Positions 34,678 through 44,496 of a stretch of DNA of 64,000 bases are shown here, piece after piece. Position 1 is the stretch's first letter. Each line of letters opens with the position of its first letter. The position numbers were made by a program, and so were the translations under genes. Under the pieces are notes generated by a model that ran no database searches, was not told the origin of the DNA, and saw nothing but the letters and a program-made list of their open reading frames with translations. The stretch comes from Streptomyces sp. JHA26 (GTDB taxonomy: Bacteria; Actinomycetota; Actinomycetes; Streptomycetales; Streptomycetaceae), in assembly GCF_002005565.1 (NCBI RefSeq), contig NZ_BDJC01000009.1, forward strand, positions 94,534-158,533, in the 5' to 3' direction.

Positions 34678-35241
34678 ATGGGACACGGCGGAAACGTCAT
34701 CGACGAGCTGACGACCGATCACCGCGAGGTCGAGGAGCTCTTCGGGAAGATCGAGGCGCTGCCGGCCGGCCACAAGGACCGCAAGCTGTACGCCGATCAG
34801 GCCACGATCGAGCTGGTCCGGCACTCGGTGGCGGAGGAGGCGTACCTCTACCCGGCCGTGCGCGAGCACGTGCCGAACGGGGACGCTCTCGCCGACAAGG
34901 AGCTCGAGGACCACGCCGAGGCCGAGCAGATCATGAAGGACCTGGAGGGCTGCCAGGCGGACGACGCCGAGTTCGACCGGTTGATCGGCAGGCTGATGAG
35001 CGAGATCCGCGCGCACGTCGCCGACGAGGAGGGCAACCTCTTCCCCAGACTCCGTGAGGCGTGTCCGCCCGAGGCCCTGGACCGGTTGGGCGACAAGATC
35101 CGGCAGGCGAAGAAGACGGCGCCGACGCGACCGCACCCGGCCAGCCCGGACAAGCCGCCGATGAACAAGCTCCTGGCACCGGGTGCGGGCATGGTCGACC
35201 GGGTGCGGGACGCGCTGACGGGGCGGGGCAAGCCCGGCTGA
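34678..35241 (+). CDS. Hemerythrin HHE-domain protein
   Basis: 187 residues. Two HHE-type helical pairs supply the iron ligands: DHREVEELF (about 14-22) with RHSVAEEAYLYP (about 49-60), and DHAEAEQIM (about 81-89) with HVADEEGNLFP (about 118-128). The C-terminal 50 residues are Pro/Lys-rich and likely disordered. Such proteins bind a di-iron centre and sense or buffer oxygen, NO or ROS. ATG 34678 follows GGAGG. A terminator with a T tract ends the gene. Confidence 0.88.
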   Translation: MGHGGNVIDELTTDHREVEELFGKIEALPAGHKDRKLYADQATIELVRHSVAEEAYLYPAVREHVPNGDALADKELEDHAEAEQIMKDLEGCQADDAEFDRLIGRLMSEIRAHVADEEGNLFPRLREACPPEALDRLGDKIRQAKKTAPTRPHPASPDKPPMNKLLAPGAGMVDRVRDALTGRGKPG

Positions 35242-35272
35242 CGCACGCGGGGAAGCACGACGACACGAGGGA

Positions 35273-35303
35273 GGGGCCCGTCACCGACGGGCCCCCTTTT
35301 TTT
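35273..35303 (+). terminator. Canonical rho-independent terminator with T tract
   Basis: Perfect 10-bp stem (35273-35282 with 35286-35295), 3-base loop, followed by seven T (35297-35303). A T tract of this length is unusual in this GC-rich window. It separates the hemerythrin gene from the convergent SDR ending at 35308. Confidence 0.92.
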
Positions 35304-35307
35304 CCGC

Positions 35308-36330
35308 TCACCACTCCCCCGCGTGCTCCGTCGTCACCGTCGGCACCGGTTCCGGCCGGTCCCGGAACGCGGCGACGGTGCGCTCCAGGCCCTCCCGCCA
35401 GGACACGCCCGGCAGCCAGCCGAAGATCTCGCGGGCGAAGCCGGTGACCGGGCGGGGCGGCACGGGCGGGCCGCCCGGTGGGTCGACGAAGACGACGGGC
35501 GCGTCGGAGCCGGTCAGGTCGATCACCCGCCGGGCGATCTCCAGGGCTGTCGGCGCCTCGTCGCCGCCGATGTCCACGGGCCGTACCGAGCGACCGGCCG
35601 CGACCAGCAGCACGCAGTCGACCATGTCGTCGACGTAGCACAGGGGGTACGTGTGGCCGCCGTTCCCGGCGACGGCGACCGGCTCCCCGGCCAGCGCCTG
35701 CTCGATGAAGGCGGCCGGTGCCGCGCCGTCGTCGGTCCGCATACCGGGCCCGTAGCCGGCGAACAGGCGCACGATCCCGGCGTTCGAGCCGTGGGCAGCC
35801 GCGTGGGCGGCGACCAGGGCCTCGGCGAACCGGACGGCCCCGGCCCAGGCGCTGTGCGGGCCGACCGGGTCGGTGTCGTGGCCGGGGACCGCGGGACTCG
35901 GGCCGTAGGAGAGGTACGGCGGCGAGGAGGCGAGCAGGAACCGTGCGCCGTCCCGTGCCGCGACCCCCAGCGCGGCACGGGTGCCGAGGCTGCCGGCGTC
36001 GAGCAGCGCGACGGGCCGGTCCGGCCAGGCGGCGGGCGCCGCGGGTCCGGCCAGATGCAGCACCAGGTCGTACGGGCCGGTGAGGGCGTCCGCACAGCCG
36101 GGCTCGGAGACGTCCCGCTCCAGGAAGCGGAACCCGGGGCGGCCGGCCAGATGGGCCACCTTCTCGGCCCGCCCCGTGGAGAGGTCGTCCAGGCAGTCGA
36201 CTTCGACACCCGAATCGAGCAGGCGGGTGCAGAGGTGGGAGCCCAGGAAGCCCGCACCGCCGGTCACCAGGGCCCGGTCCCACGGCGCGCGGGCCCTGTC
36301 GTACGGGGTGAACGCCGCCATCGGCATCAT
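35308..36330 (-). CDS. Extended SDR (NAD-dependent epimerase/dehydratase) with degenerate active site
   Basis: 340 residues, closest in layout to UDP-glucuronate decarboxylases and dTDP-glucose 4,6-dehydratases. The NAD motif TGGAGFLG is at 23-30, DDLSTG follows at 48-53, and the C-terminal half has VDDMVD and the substrate domain. The catalytic YxxxK is not present: the aligned stretch is SAWAGAVRFAEAL, with Trp162 for Tyr and Val166 for Lys. It may be inactive, regulatory or use another chemistry. Three successive in-frame ATG codons lie at the start (36330, 36327, 36321); the first is annotated. Confidence 0.78.
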   Translation of the reverse strand: MMPMAAFTPYDRARAPWDRALVTGGAGFLGSHLCTRLLDSGVEVDCLDDLSTGRAEKVAHLAGRPGFRFLERDVSEPGCADALTGPYDLVLHLAGPAAPAAWPDRPVALLDAGSLGTRAALGVAARDGARFLLASSPPYLSYGPSPAVPGHDTDPVGPHSAWAGAVRFAEALVAAHAAAHGSNAGIVRLFAGYGPGMRTDDGAAPAAFIEQALAGEPVAVAGNGGHTYPLCYVDDMVDCVLLVAAGRSVRPVDIGGDEAPTALEIARRVIDLTGSDAPVVFVDPPGGPPVPPRPVTGFAREIFGWLPGVSWREGLERTVAAFRDRPEPVPTVTTEHAGEW

Positions 36331-36745
36331 GAGGAGACCGTCCTTCCTCCGCGCTGCGCCGGCGGAACGCGTGACGAGCGCGCCCCGGGTGCCCCGCCGA
36401 GTCGCTTTCATGCTCCGACACCTGCCGTGCCCCTTCGGTGCGGGTCACGGGAGCCCTGCACCGGACCCCGGAGCGGTGGACGTGTCGGCCGTCACGCGTG
36501 CCGGCGTGGCCCGGACCCCTGTGATCAACCACACTCCCGGCGCCAAGTAACCGCCGTCGGCTGGCCTTTGGCGTCCGGCGGGGCAGTACCGCGCGGCCGT
36601 CCGGAATCGACTCGGCCGTCCCTTCTGTCACGATGGTCGGCGCCGTCTCACGGCTCGTCGGAGTGGCCGCGCAGCGCAGCCGGCGTCCTCACTCCCGTGT
36701 TCCTGTCCTTTCCGGGTCTCACGACCCGCCTTCGAGTGGCGCACT
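36331..36745. other. 415-base divergent region without a gene
   Basis: Between the SDR (minus) and the MFS transporter (plus). No open frame with coding character or ribosome site was found. It should hold both promoters, but I cannot point to a convincing -35/-10 pair. Confidence 0.4.
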
Positions 36746-38065
36746 GTGTCTTCCTCCTCCGCTCCAGCTCCGCCGGCCCCCGCGCCGGTCCCGTCCCGCT
36801 CACCGTGGCGTTCCCTCCGGCACCGCAGCATGCGCTGGTGGTCCGTCGCGAACTTCGTGTCGAACGCCGGTACGTGGATGCAGCTCACGGTGCAGAACCT
36901 CCTGGTCCTGCAGATCACCGGGTCCGCCGCCGCGACGGGCCTGTCCATGTCCGTGCAGGCCGCGCCCGCGCTGTTGATCAGCGTGTTCGGCGGCGCGGCC
37001 GTCGACCGCTGGCCGCGGAAGGCGACCGCCGCGGTCAGTCAGGCGCTGCTCGGCACGGTGGCCTTCGTGACGGCCCTCCTGGTGGCGCTGGACCGCCTCG
37101 ACGTCACCTCCCTGATGGTGCTGGCCGCCGTCACCGGCGTCATCGCCACCGTCGACGGCCCGGCCTGCTCCCTGCTGGGCAACGACCTGGTCCCGTCCGA
37201 GGACGTTCCGTCCGCCATCGGAGTGGGTGCGCTGGTGCACCAGGCGGGCCGCCTCACGGGGGCGGCACTGGCCGGCGTGACGGTCGGCTTCCTCGGCACG
37301 GCCGCCGCCTACGCCGCGAACGGACTGTCGTTCCTGTTCGTGACGGCGGTCATTCCCTTCCTCCGTCCCGCCCGGACGGCCGCAGTGCGCGCCGCACGCG
37401 GCCGGCGTGACGCGGACGACGGCATGAGCGTGCGGGAGGGCCTGGTCTTCTTCGTGCGCCGTCCCCGGCTGCTGGCGCTGGCCGGCGTGACCGCTGTCAG
37501 CGCCGTCTTCGGACGCAACTACCAGCTCACGCTCGCCGTGCTGGTCACCGGGCCGCTCGCGGGCGGCGCCGGCTCGTTCGGCACGGTCTCCACCGTCCTG
37601 GCGGTCGGCGGCATCATCGGCGCGGTCCTGGGCGCCCGGCTGCGCCGGCCCTCGGTGCGGGTCGTGGGCGCGCTGGCGGCGGCGGGCGGTCTGCTGCAGG
37701 TGGTGGCGGGACTGTCGCCGTCACTCGCCGTACTGCTGGTGATGGTGCTGCCGATGGCGGTGGTGGAGTCCGTCTCCGACACCGCGGGCACGGCGGTCCT
37801 GCAGACCGACCCGCCCGCGCACCTGCGGGGCCGGGTGCTCGGTGTGTGGGGCAGCGTCGGCACGGTGTGGAGCCTCGGCGGACCGCCGGTGCTGGGCCTG
37901 CTGATGGAGCTGGCCGGGGCGCGGGGCGCGCTGATGGCGGGCGGCCTGATCATCGCCGGCACCATCGGCGCGGGGCACGTGCTGCGGGCCCACAGGCCCG
38001 CAGGAGCGGTACCGGTAGGGGCTGGCGCCTCCCCGACACGGGCGGCACTGGAGACAGCCGCCTGA
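36746..38065 (+). CDS. MFS transporter (EntS/MFS_3-like)
   Basis: 439 residues, about 12 membrane helices after a Pro/Ser-rich cytoplasmic N-terminus. The opening RWWSVANFVSNAGTWMQLTVQNLLVLQ and the loop DRWPRK match the MFS_3 (enterobactin-exporter-like) group, where NxxGTWMQ is typical. Likely a drug or siderophore exporter. GTG 36746 has a poor ribosome site; an internal ATG at the helix start (MRWWSV) is an alternative. Substrate not predictable. Not next to the iron operon. Confidence 0.78.
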   Translation: MSSSSAPAPPAPAPVPSRSPWRSLRHRSMRWWSVANFVSNAGTWMQLTVQNLLVLQITGSAAATGLSMSVQAAPALLISVFGGAAVDRWPRKATAAVSQALLGTVAFVTALLVALDRLDVTSLMVLAAVTGVIATVDGPACSLLGNDLVPSEDVPSAIGVGALVHQAGRLTGAALAGVTVGFLGTAAAYAANGLSFLFVTAVIPFLRPARTAAVRAARGRRDADDGMSVREGLVFFVRRPRLLALAGVTAVSAVFGRNYQLTLAVLVTGPLAGGAGSFGTVSTVLAVGGIIGAVLGARLRRPSVRVVGALAAAGGLLQVVAGLSPSLAVLLVMVLPMAVVESVSDTAGTAVLQTDPPAHLRGRVLGVWGSVGTVWSLGGPPVLGLLMELAGARGALMAGGLIIAGTIGAGHVLRAHRPAGAVPVGAGASPTRAALETAA

Positions 38066-38455
38066 CCCTGCGGGGAGCGGGCCGACGCCGTTCCGCGCGG
38101 CCGGGCGCCTCTGCCCACAGCTGGGGCGCCGGGAGAGGACGGCCCGTAGCTGAGACAGGCCGGCGAAGTGACGACGGCGGTCAGTCGCGTACGGCGGGAA
38201 GGGGACGTGTCGGGGGGTGTCCGCCCGCAGCGGTCGGCGCGTCCATGCCCCGCCTGCTCTCGAGGAACCGATTCCACGCCGTTCCGAGGACGGACACCCC
38301 CCGGCGCGGCCCCGGCCCCCAGACCACCCAAGGCGCCACGCGCACCCCCACCGAACCCGCACAGGCGCCGCAGGCACCCCGCACCCCCACCGAACCCGCA
38401 CAGGCCGCCGCAGGCACCCCGCCCAAGCGCCGCAGGCCCCCGCACAGACCGCCGG
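38066..38455. other. 390-base gap with a short tandem repeat
   Basis: No gene is supported. The gap holds two near-identical copies of a C-rich unit of about 39-40 bases (see the repeat entry) and, on the plus strand, a Pro/Ala/Thr-rich open frame through it. It could be the tail of a degraded gene or the 3' region of the minus-strand gene ending at 38456. Confidence 0.4.
38342..38420 (+). repeat. Tandem repeat, two copies of a 39-40-base unit
   Basis: 38342-38380 and 38381-38420 differ by a single inserted C. Each begins GCACCCCCACCGAACCCGCA and ends CGCAGGCACCCC. A partial third copy follows to about 38440. Because of the one-base difference the reading frame shifts between copies, which argues against a protein repeat. 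Confidence 0.85.
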
Positions 38456-38983
38456 TCAGGCGACCAGTGCCCGCCCCGGGCCGAGCCGGTCGACGAGTTG
38501 GTCCAGGTGCAGTTCCGCCACGGACGCGAGCAGGTCGGGGTGGCGCAGCAGTGCCGCCGCCCGGCGGTCGCGTTCGTCGGGCACGAGCAGGCGGCGGAAC
38601 TCGACCGGCGTCCCGGTGACGGGGCCGTCCTCGGCGAGTGCCGCCACGGCCAGGGCGGCCAGCTCCGGGTCGGTCAGCAGACAGGCCGCCCAGCTCGCCA
38701 CGACCTCGTCCACCCAGGTCCGCCAGGCGTGGTCGTCCGGGTCGGCGGCCGGCGCGCCGTCCGCACCGGTGATCCAGTCGAGGCGGTCGGAGCCGCCCGG
38801 ACCCGACATGGTCATCAGCGCGGCGTCCATCGGGGTGGGGTAGCGCAGCCGGGCCGCGACCGTCACGGCCTGCCGCGCCTGCACCTCGCACAGGGCGGAG
38901 GCCAGCGCGCCGCCGGACGCCGGATAGGCGCACGTGAGCCACTGGGTGGTCGCCGCGATCACGGGGGAGAGGTCTGCTTGCAC
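38456..38983 (-). CDS. Unknown protein, 175 residues
   Basis: Soluble, mixed helical protein with high Ala content: it begins VQADLSPVIAATTQWLTCAYPASG and ends DLLASVAELHLDQLVDRLGPGRALVA. Codon use is normal for the window, so it appears real. GTG 38983 is the only reasonable start, with a weak ribosome site. I do not recognise a family. It is divergent from the SLC13 transporter with a 265-base gap. Confidence 0.55.
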   Translation of the reverse strand: MQADLSPVIAATTQWLTCAYPASGGALASALCEVQARQAVTVAARLRYPTPMDAALMTMSGPGGSDRLDWITGADGAPAADPDDHAWRTWVDEVVASWAACLLTDPELAALAVAALAEDGPVTGTPVEFRRLLVPDERDRRAAALLRHPDLLASVAELHLDQLVDRLGPGRALVA

Positions 38984-39248
38984 TGCCGGACCGTCCGAAC
39001 TGCTCGTGGTGGGGACAGGGAGCCGGGCCGTCGCGAGGACACGGGGGTCCGGGGACGGGGAGCCCGCGGAAACGGTAGCCCGCGGCGCACCGTGCGGAAC
39101 GTGGCCCGGGTCTCGTCCACGGCGTGGCCTCGGACACATCCGCCCCGGAGCGTCCGCCGGGCGCGACCGACCCCTCGCCCGGGGTGTCATCCTTGGATGC
39201 TGCCGATCACCGGGTGTCCGCCCGGCTGCTGGTGTGGAGGAGAACCCC

Positions 39249-40571
39249 CTGAGTACCGCCCTCGTCCCCGAGGTCCTCTCGGTCGTCCTGCTGCTCGCCG
39301 TCCTGGCCTTCGCCGTGCTGCGTCCCCGGGGGCTGCCGGAGGCCGCGGCCGCCGTGCCCGCCGCCGTGCTGGCCGTGGCACTGGGCACGGTGACCCCGCA
39401 CGAGGCCTGGGAGCAGACCCGTACGCTGCTGCCGGTCGTCTGCTTCCTCGCCCTGGTGCTGATGCTGGCGTACCTGTGCGCGAAGGAGGGCCTGTTCGAG
39501 GCCGTCGGCGCGGTGGTGGCGCGCCGGTGCGGCGACAGCCCGCACCGGCTGCTGACGGGCGTGTTCGCGGTGGCCGCCGTGGTCACGGCCGTGCTCAGCC
39601 TGGACGCCACCGTCGTCCTGCTCACCCCGGTGGTCCTCGCCACCGCGGCCCGGTCGGGTGCCCGGGCACGCCCGCACGTGTACGCCACGGCGCACCTGGC
39701 GAACTCGGCGTCCCTGCTGCTGCCGGTCTCGAACCTGACCAATCTGCTGGCGTTCGCGGCCAGTGGGCTGAGCTTCACCCGGTTCGCCGTGCTGATGTCG
39801 CTGCCCTGGCTGGCCGCGATCGCCGTCGAGTACGTCGTGTTCCGCCGCTTCTTCCGCGCCGACCTGGCCGTGCCCGCGACCCTCCCCACCCCGCTGCCCG
39901 CGCCCGTCGCCGGGCCGGGATCCGGGTCCGGTCCCGGCGACGGGCCGCGCACTCCGGCCCCGGAGCCCGCCGTTCCCCGGTTCACCCTCGTCGTCCTGGC
40001 CCTGACCCTGGCCGGGTTCGCCGTGGCCTCGCCGGCGGGGCTGGAGCCCGCGTGGGCGGCGCTGGCCGGGGTCCTGGTGCTCGGTGTGCGGGCGCTGTCC
40101 CGGCGGCACGTCACGCCCCGGGAGATGGTGGGCGCCGCCGCCCCGTTGTTCTGCCTGTTCGTGCTGGCCCTCGGCATCGTGGTGCGGGGTGTGGTGGCAG
40201 GCGGCCCGGCCGCGGGGCTGGGACACCTGCTGCCCGAGGGGAACTCGCCGACGGCGCTGCTGGGCGTGGCGGCGGTGGCCGCGGTGCTGGCCAACCTCGT
40301 CAACAACCTGCCGGCCGTCCTGGTGCTGCTCCCCCTGACCGCGCCCGCCGGACCCGGGCCCGTCCTCGCCGTGCTGATCGGCGTGAACCTGGGCCCCAAC
40401 CTGACCTACGTCGGGTCGCTCGCCACCCTGCTGTGGCGGCGCGTCCTGCACCGGCACGGCATCGAGGCGGACCTCGGCCGGTTCACCCGGCTCGGCCTGC
40501 TCACCGTCCCGGCCACCCTGGTCGTCTCGACCCTGGCGCTGTGGGGGATGCTGCGCCTCGTCGGAGCGTGA
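39249..40571 (+). CDS. SLC13/ArsB-like permease, probable CTG start
   Basis: 440 residues, about 11 membrane helices in two halves joined by a Pro/Gly-rich loop (about 215-245). NSASLLLPVSNLTNLLAF and its counterpart LANLVNNLPAVLVLLPL are the paired SNTN-like motifs of the ion transporter superfamily (SLC13, ArsB, CitM). Substrate could be a dicarboxylate, sulfate or arsenite. GGAGGAG stands 6 bases before CTG 39249; the nearest in-frame GTG (39234) has no ribosome site, so a CTG start is favoured. Last residues end in GMLRLVGA. Confidence 0.78.
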   Translation: MSTALVPEVLSVVLLLAVLAFAVLRPRGLPEAAAAVPAAVLAVALGTVTPHEAWEQTRTLLPVVCFLALVLMLAYLCAKEGLFEAVGAVVARRCGDSPHRLLTGVFAVAAVVTAVLSLDATVVLLTPVVLATAARSGARARPHVYATAHLANSASLLLPVSNLTNLLAFAASGLSFTRFAVLMSLPWLAAIAVEYVVFRRFFRADLAVPATLPTPLPAPVAGPGSGSGPGDGPRTPAPEPAVPRFTLVVLALTLAGFAVASPAGLEPAWAALAGVLVLGVRALSRRHVTPREMVGAAAPLFCLFVLALGIVVRGVVAGGPAAGLGHLLPEGNSPTALLGVAAVAAVLANLVNNLPAVLVLLPLTAPAGPGPVLAVLIGVNLGPNLTYVGSLATLLWRRVLHRHGIEADLGRFTRLGLLTVPATLVVSTLALWGMLRLVGA

Positions 40572-40622
40572 CGCCGACCCGGGACCCCGCGCGCTTCACC
40601 GTGCGCGCCCGCCCCACCGGGC

Positions 40623-40946
40623 TCACCAGGCTCCGCCGGTGAGGGTGGGACGCCGTACGGCCTCGGCGGCGTCCCGCAGGTGCAGGGCCACGGAGATCAG
40701 GGCGCGCAGGGCGGAGGGGCGCAGGCTCTGGGCGCTCTCGGCGGCCAGCACCAGCAGGCAGCCGGCGGCCTGCTCGACCACCGGGACGGAGAACGCGAAG
40801 TCGTCGCCGTCGGCGCTGCGGAACGCGCGCCAAGGGGTCGCGGCGCCGTCGATGGCCTTCTGGACCGCGTGCTCGAGGTGCCGTGCGGCCTGTTCGCACA
40901 CGGGAGCCGGCAGGACGATGGTGCGGTGGAACGCTGAACTGGTCAT
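40623..40946 (-). CDS. Unknown protein, 107 residues
   Basis: Begins MTSSAFHRTIVLPAPVCEQAARHLEHAVQKAIDG; a mixed alpha/beta protein with two Cys residues and Ala-rich helices. Not recognised. Convergent with the SLC13 permease and divergent from the fructosamine kinase gene. ATG 40946 is chosen as the first Met after the intergenic region, with a possible ribosome site (GGGAGC) about 10 bases upstream. Confidence 0.55.
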   Translation of the reverse strand: MTSSAFHRTIVLPAPVCEQAARHLEHAVQKAIDGAATPWRAFRSADGDDFAFSVPVVEQAAGCLLVLAAESAQSLRPSALRALISVALHLRDAAEAVRRPTLTGGAW

Positions 40947-41038
40947 GGTCCCACTGCTCCCCCGCTCCCGGGGTGTCCCATCGGTGTCGTGGGCGTTTTT
41001 CACCGGGTCGGCGGCGCCCCGGCCGTAGTCTGACCGCC

Positions 41039-41911
<873 letters not shown>

Positions 41912-41944
41912 GGGGCGGGGCGGCCCGTGCGGTGACGCGCGTCG

Positions 41945-43603
41945 TCAGCGGGTCACGACGTGCCGTTCGTCGGGGACGCAGTGGGTCATCGTCAGGCCCT
42001 CCACGTCCCGCGGCGGGTTCTTGCCGAGGTTGGCCAGGCGCTCGCGGTCCTCGTCGGTGAGGTCCTGGCTAGCCAGCGGCTCCAGGTGCCTGACGTCCTG
42101 CGGGCTGATGCCGATGCCCTCGCCGACCCGCAGGCCGAGGTCGTTCTCGACCAGCAGGAAGTGCCACACCATGCGCTCCTGCACCGGCCGGTCGCACTGG
42201 GAGAGCAGGTTGACGAAGTTCGCCACGAGGTCGTCGCGCTCCCACTGTTCCATGAGCAGGTAGCGCTGCCCGGCCTGCATGTAGTCGTTGGCGCGCGGGA
42301 TGCGCTTGCGGGTGAGCCGGCCGCGGATCTCCGGCCCCTGCTCGTCGTGCGTGGGGTACTGGGCCTCGCGCAGGCCGCCGGTGATCGACGGTTCGTAGTT
42401 GACGATCGGGTTCTCACCGCCGCCGTCCACGTGGTACGTCATCTGGCCGTCGCGCTGGTTGGTGCGCACCTGCGCGTTCCTGGCCTGGTTCACGGGCAGC
42501 TGGAGGTAGTTGGGGCCGACCCGGTAGCGCTGGGTGTCGCTGTACGAGAAGGTGCGGCCGACGAGCATCTTGTCGTCGGAGAAGTCCAGGCCGTCGACGA
42601 GGACGCCGGTGCCGAAGGAGATCTGCTCGTTCTCGGCGAAGTAGTTCTCCGGCATCCGGTCGAGCACCATCCGGCCGACGGGCTTCGGCGGGAACTCCTG
42701 CTCGGGCCAGACCTTGGTGTCGTCCAGCGGGTCGAAGTCGAGCTCCGGGTGGTCGTTGTCCTCCATCATCTGGACCTGCAGCTCCCACTCGGGGTAGTCG
42801 CCGCGCGCGACCGCGTCGTAGAGGTCCTTGGTGGCGTGGCCGAGGGACTGGGCCTGGACGTTGGCCGCGTCCTCCTCGGTCATGCTGCGGACGCCCGCCT
42901 TGGGGATCCAGTGGTACTTGACCAGGACGGTGCGGCCCTCGGCGTTGACCCACTTGTAGGTGTTGACGCCGAAGCCCTGCATGTGGCGGTAGTCCGAGGG
43001 GATGCCGCGCGGGCTGAACACGTTGACCAGCATGTGCATCGACTCGGGCGTCTGCGACATGAAGTCGAAGATGCGCCGCGGCTGCTGCTCGAACGTCACC
43101 GGGTCCGGCTTGAGGGCGTGGATGACGTCCGGGAACTTGATCGCGTCCCGGATGAAGAAGACGCCCAGGTTGTTGCCGACGAGGTCCCAGTTGCCGTCCT
43201 CGGTGTAGAACTTCACGGCGAAGCCGCGCGGGTCGCGGGCCGTCTCCGAGGAGTCGCGTCCGCCGATGACGGTGGAGAACCGGACGGCCACGTCGGTGCG
43301 CTTGCCGCGCTCCTGGAACAGCTTGGCCCGGGTGAAGCGGTCGATGGGCTCGTCGCCCCAGGCGCCGTACGCCTCGAAGTACCCGTACGCGGTCACGCCG
43401 CGGGCGTGCACGACGCGCTCGGGGATGCGCTCCCGGTCGAAGTGGCTGATCTTCTCCAGGAACTGGTAGTTCTCCAGCGTGGCGGGGCCGCGGGCGCCGA
43501 CCGTGCGCTGGTTCTGGTTGTCGTAGACGGGGTGTCCCTGTCGGTTGGTGAGCACTTTCCGGTCGTCGCCCGGGCCGGGTCCCTGGCTCGATACGTCCGT
43601 CAT
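41945..43603 (-). CDS. Catalase (monofunctional, haem)
   Basis: 552 residues. The distal His66 is in [15 protein letters not shown], the distal Asn is in [15 protein letters not shown] (about 144), and the proximal haem ligand is Tyr354 in [11 protein letters not shown]. All motifs of typical haem catalases are intact. It decomposes hydrogen peroxide in the cytoplasm. ATG 43603 has AAGGAG upstream. It is transcribed from the same strand as the small helical gene 246 bases upstream but a 14-bp terminator lies between them, so it has its own promoter. Near hemerythrin, DoxX and peroxiredoxin genes in the same window. Confidence 0.95.
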   Translation of the reverse strand: MTDVSSQGPGPGDDRKVLTNRQGHPVYDNQNQRTVGARGPATLENYQFLEKISHFDRERIPERVVHARGVTAYGYFEAYGAWGDEPIDRFTRAKLFQERGKRTDVAVRFSTVIGGRDSSETARDPRGFAVKFYTEDGNWDLVGNNLGVFFIRDAIKFPDVIHALKPDPVTFEQQPRRIFDFMSQTPESMHMLVNVFSPRGIPSDYRHMQGFGVNTYKWVNAEGRTVLVKYHWIPKAGVRSMTEEDAANVQAQSLGHATKDLYDAVARGDYPEWELQVQMMEDNDHPELDFDPLDDTKVWPEQEFPPKPVGRMVLDRMPENYFAENEQISFGTGVLVDGLDFSDDKMLVGRTFSYSDTQRYRVGPNYLQLPVNQARNAQVRTNQRDGQMTYHVDGGGENPIVNYEPSITGGLREAQYPTHDEQGPEIRGRLTRKRIPRANDYMQAGQRYLLMEQWERDDLVANFVNLLSQCDRPVQERMVWHFLLVENDLGLRVGEGIGISPQDVRHLEPLASQDLTDEDRERLANLGKNPPRDVEGLTMTHCVPDERHVVTR

Positions 43604-43795
43604 GATCGTGGGCTCCTTCGACTCGTGGCCGCCGTCGGACGCGGCTGAGCTGCGAGGCGGCCGTCGGCCGCGCACATGGGCGGCCCGGGTACCCGGGCGC
43701 GCGCTGTCCGTCACACCCCAGTTTGCGCAGCTTCGGTGACGGTGTCGTGCGGGCCGGGGCGACAGGGCGAGGCGCTGCGGCCGCGGCGTGCCGAA

Positions 43796-43829
43796 GGCCC
43801 GGTCACCGCGCCGTGGCGGTGACCGGGCC
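43796..43829 (-). terminator. Terminator after the 78-residue gene
   Basis: Perfect 14-bp stem (43796-43809 with 43816-43829), 6-base loop, 19 bases past the minus-strand stop at 43849. Confidence 0.85.
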
Positions 43830-43848
43830 CCGGGAGGCGGATTCGTCG

Positions 43849-44085
43849 TCAGCCGCCGTTCAGGCGGGCGCGCAGCAGCTCCTTGCCGAGTTCGGCTCCC
43901 TTGCGACTGTCGGCCTGCGCCTTGCGGAACAGCTCCGCGACCTCGGTGTCCTTGGTGCGCTCGGCGTCCTGGATGTACGTCTCCAGGCGCAGCGCGTTGT
44001 TCAGGCACGACTCGACGTACCAGATGAGGTTGTAGTCCTTGTCCTGCGTGCCGGTGACTCCGCCGGTCTCGGTACCGCTGGTCAT
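43849..44085 (-). CDS. Small helical protein, unknown function
   Basis: 78 residues, mostly helix and charged: [60 protein letters not shown] 44085 has a strong GGAGG at 5 bases. Homologue-like proteins occur in actinobacteria beside catalases and stress genes, but no function is known to me. The single Cys27 lies in the first helix. Ends with a strong terminator before the catalase gene. Confidence 0.72.
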   Translation of the reverse strand: MTSGTETGGVTGTQDKDYNLIWYVESCLNNALRLETYIQDAERTKDTEVAELFRKAQADSRKGAELGKELLRARLNGG

Positions 44086-44474
44086 GCGGGCCTCCTCGAG
44101 GTGGTCGTTCCGGGGTCCGGGGCCGGGTACCCGGGCCGCGTCCGGGCACACGACGTCGCCGGGGCGGACGTCACACGCCGCGCGTCCGGCCTCACCGTCG
44201 ACGCCTTCGGCGGCCCGGACCTCGTCGTGAACGACGCCGGCGTCGGCGGCCCGGGGCGCCCCGACCGGCGAGTACGGCATCGGGGCCCGTCAGCGTGCCG
44301 TACGCACCGTCCTCGGCCGCTCGCCCGCGAGCGGCCGCGCGCGGGCCCCGGGCGAACGGCGACGGGGGCGCGACCGGTCCCCCGTTCCGGTCGTGCCCCC
44401 GCGGTCCGTCGAATCTATGGGGACGGCCGCCCCGTTGTGAATCGTCCCGGTGCCCACTGCCGGGCCGTGCGGAC
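44086..44474. other. 389-base region without a gene
   Basis: Open frames on both strands lack ribosome sites and consistent third-position bias. It should contain the promoter of the 78-residue gene. I see no other element apart from the palindrome at its right edge. Confidence 0.4.
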
Positions 44475-44496
44475 TCACCCGTGCACGGGTGAGTCC
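44471..44496 (-). terminator. 26-base perfect palindrome over the end of the PucR-type gene
   Basis: 44471-44483 is the exact reverse complement of 44484-44496. The structure covers the TGA stop at 44475-44477 (minus strand). As RNA it would form an 11-bp stem with a TGCA loop, so terminator is the simplest reading; as DNA it would also suit a dimeric regulator. Confidence 0.6.

Noticed and set aside
38342..38440. Possible CRISPR-like repeat
   Set aside because: Only two direct units with no spacers and no cas gene; it is a simple tandem duplication.
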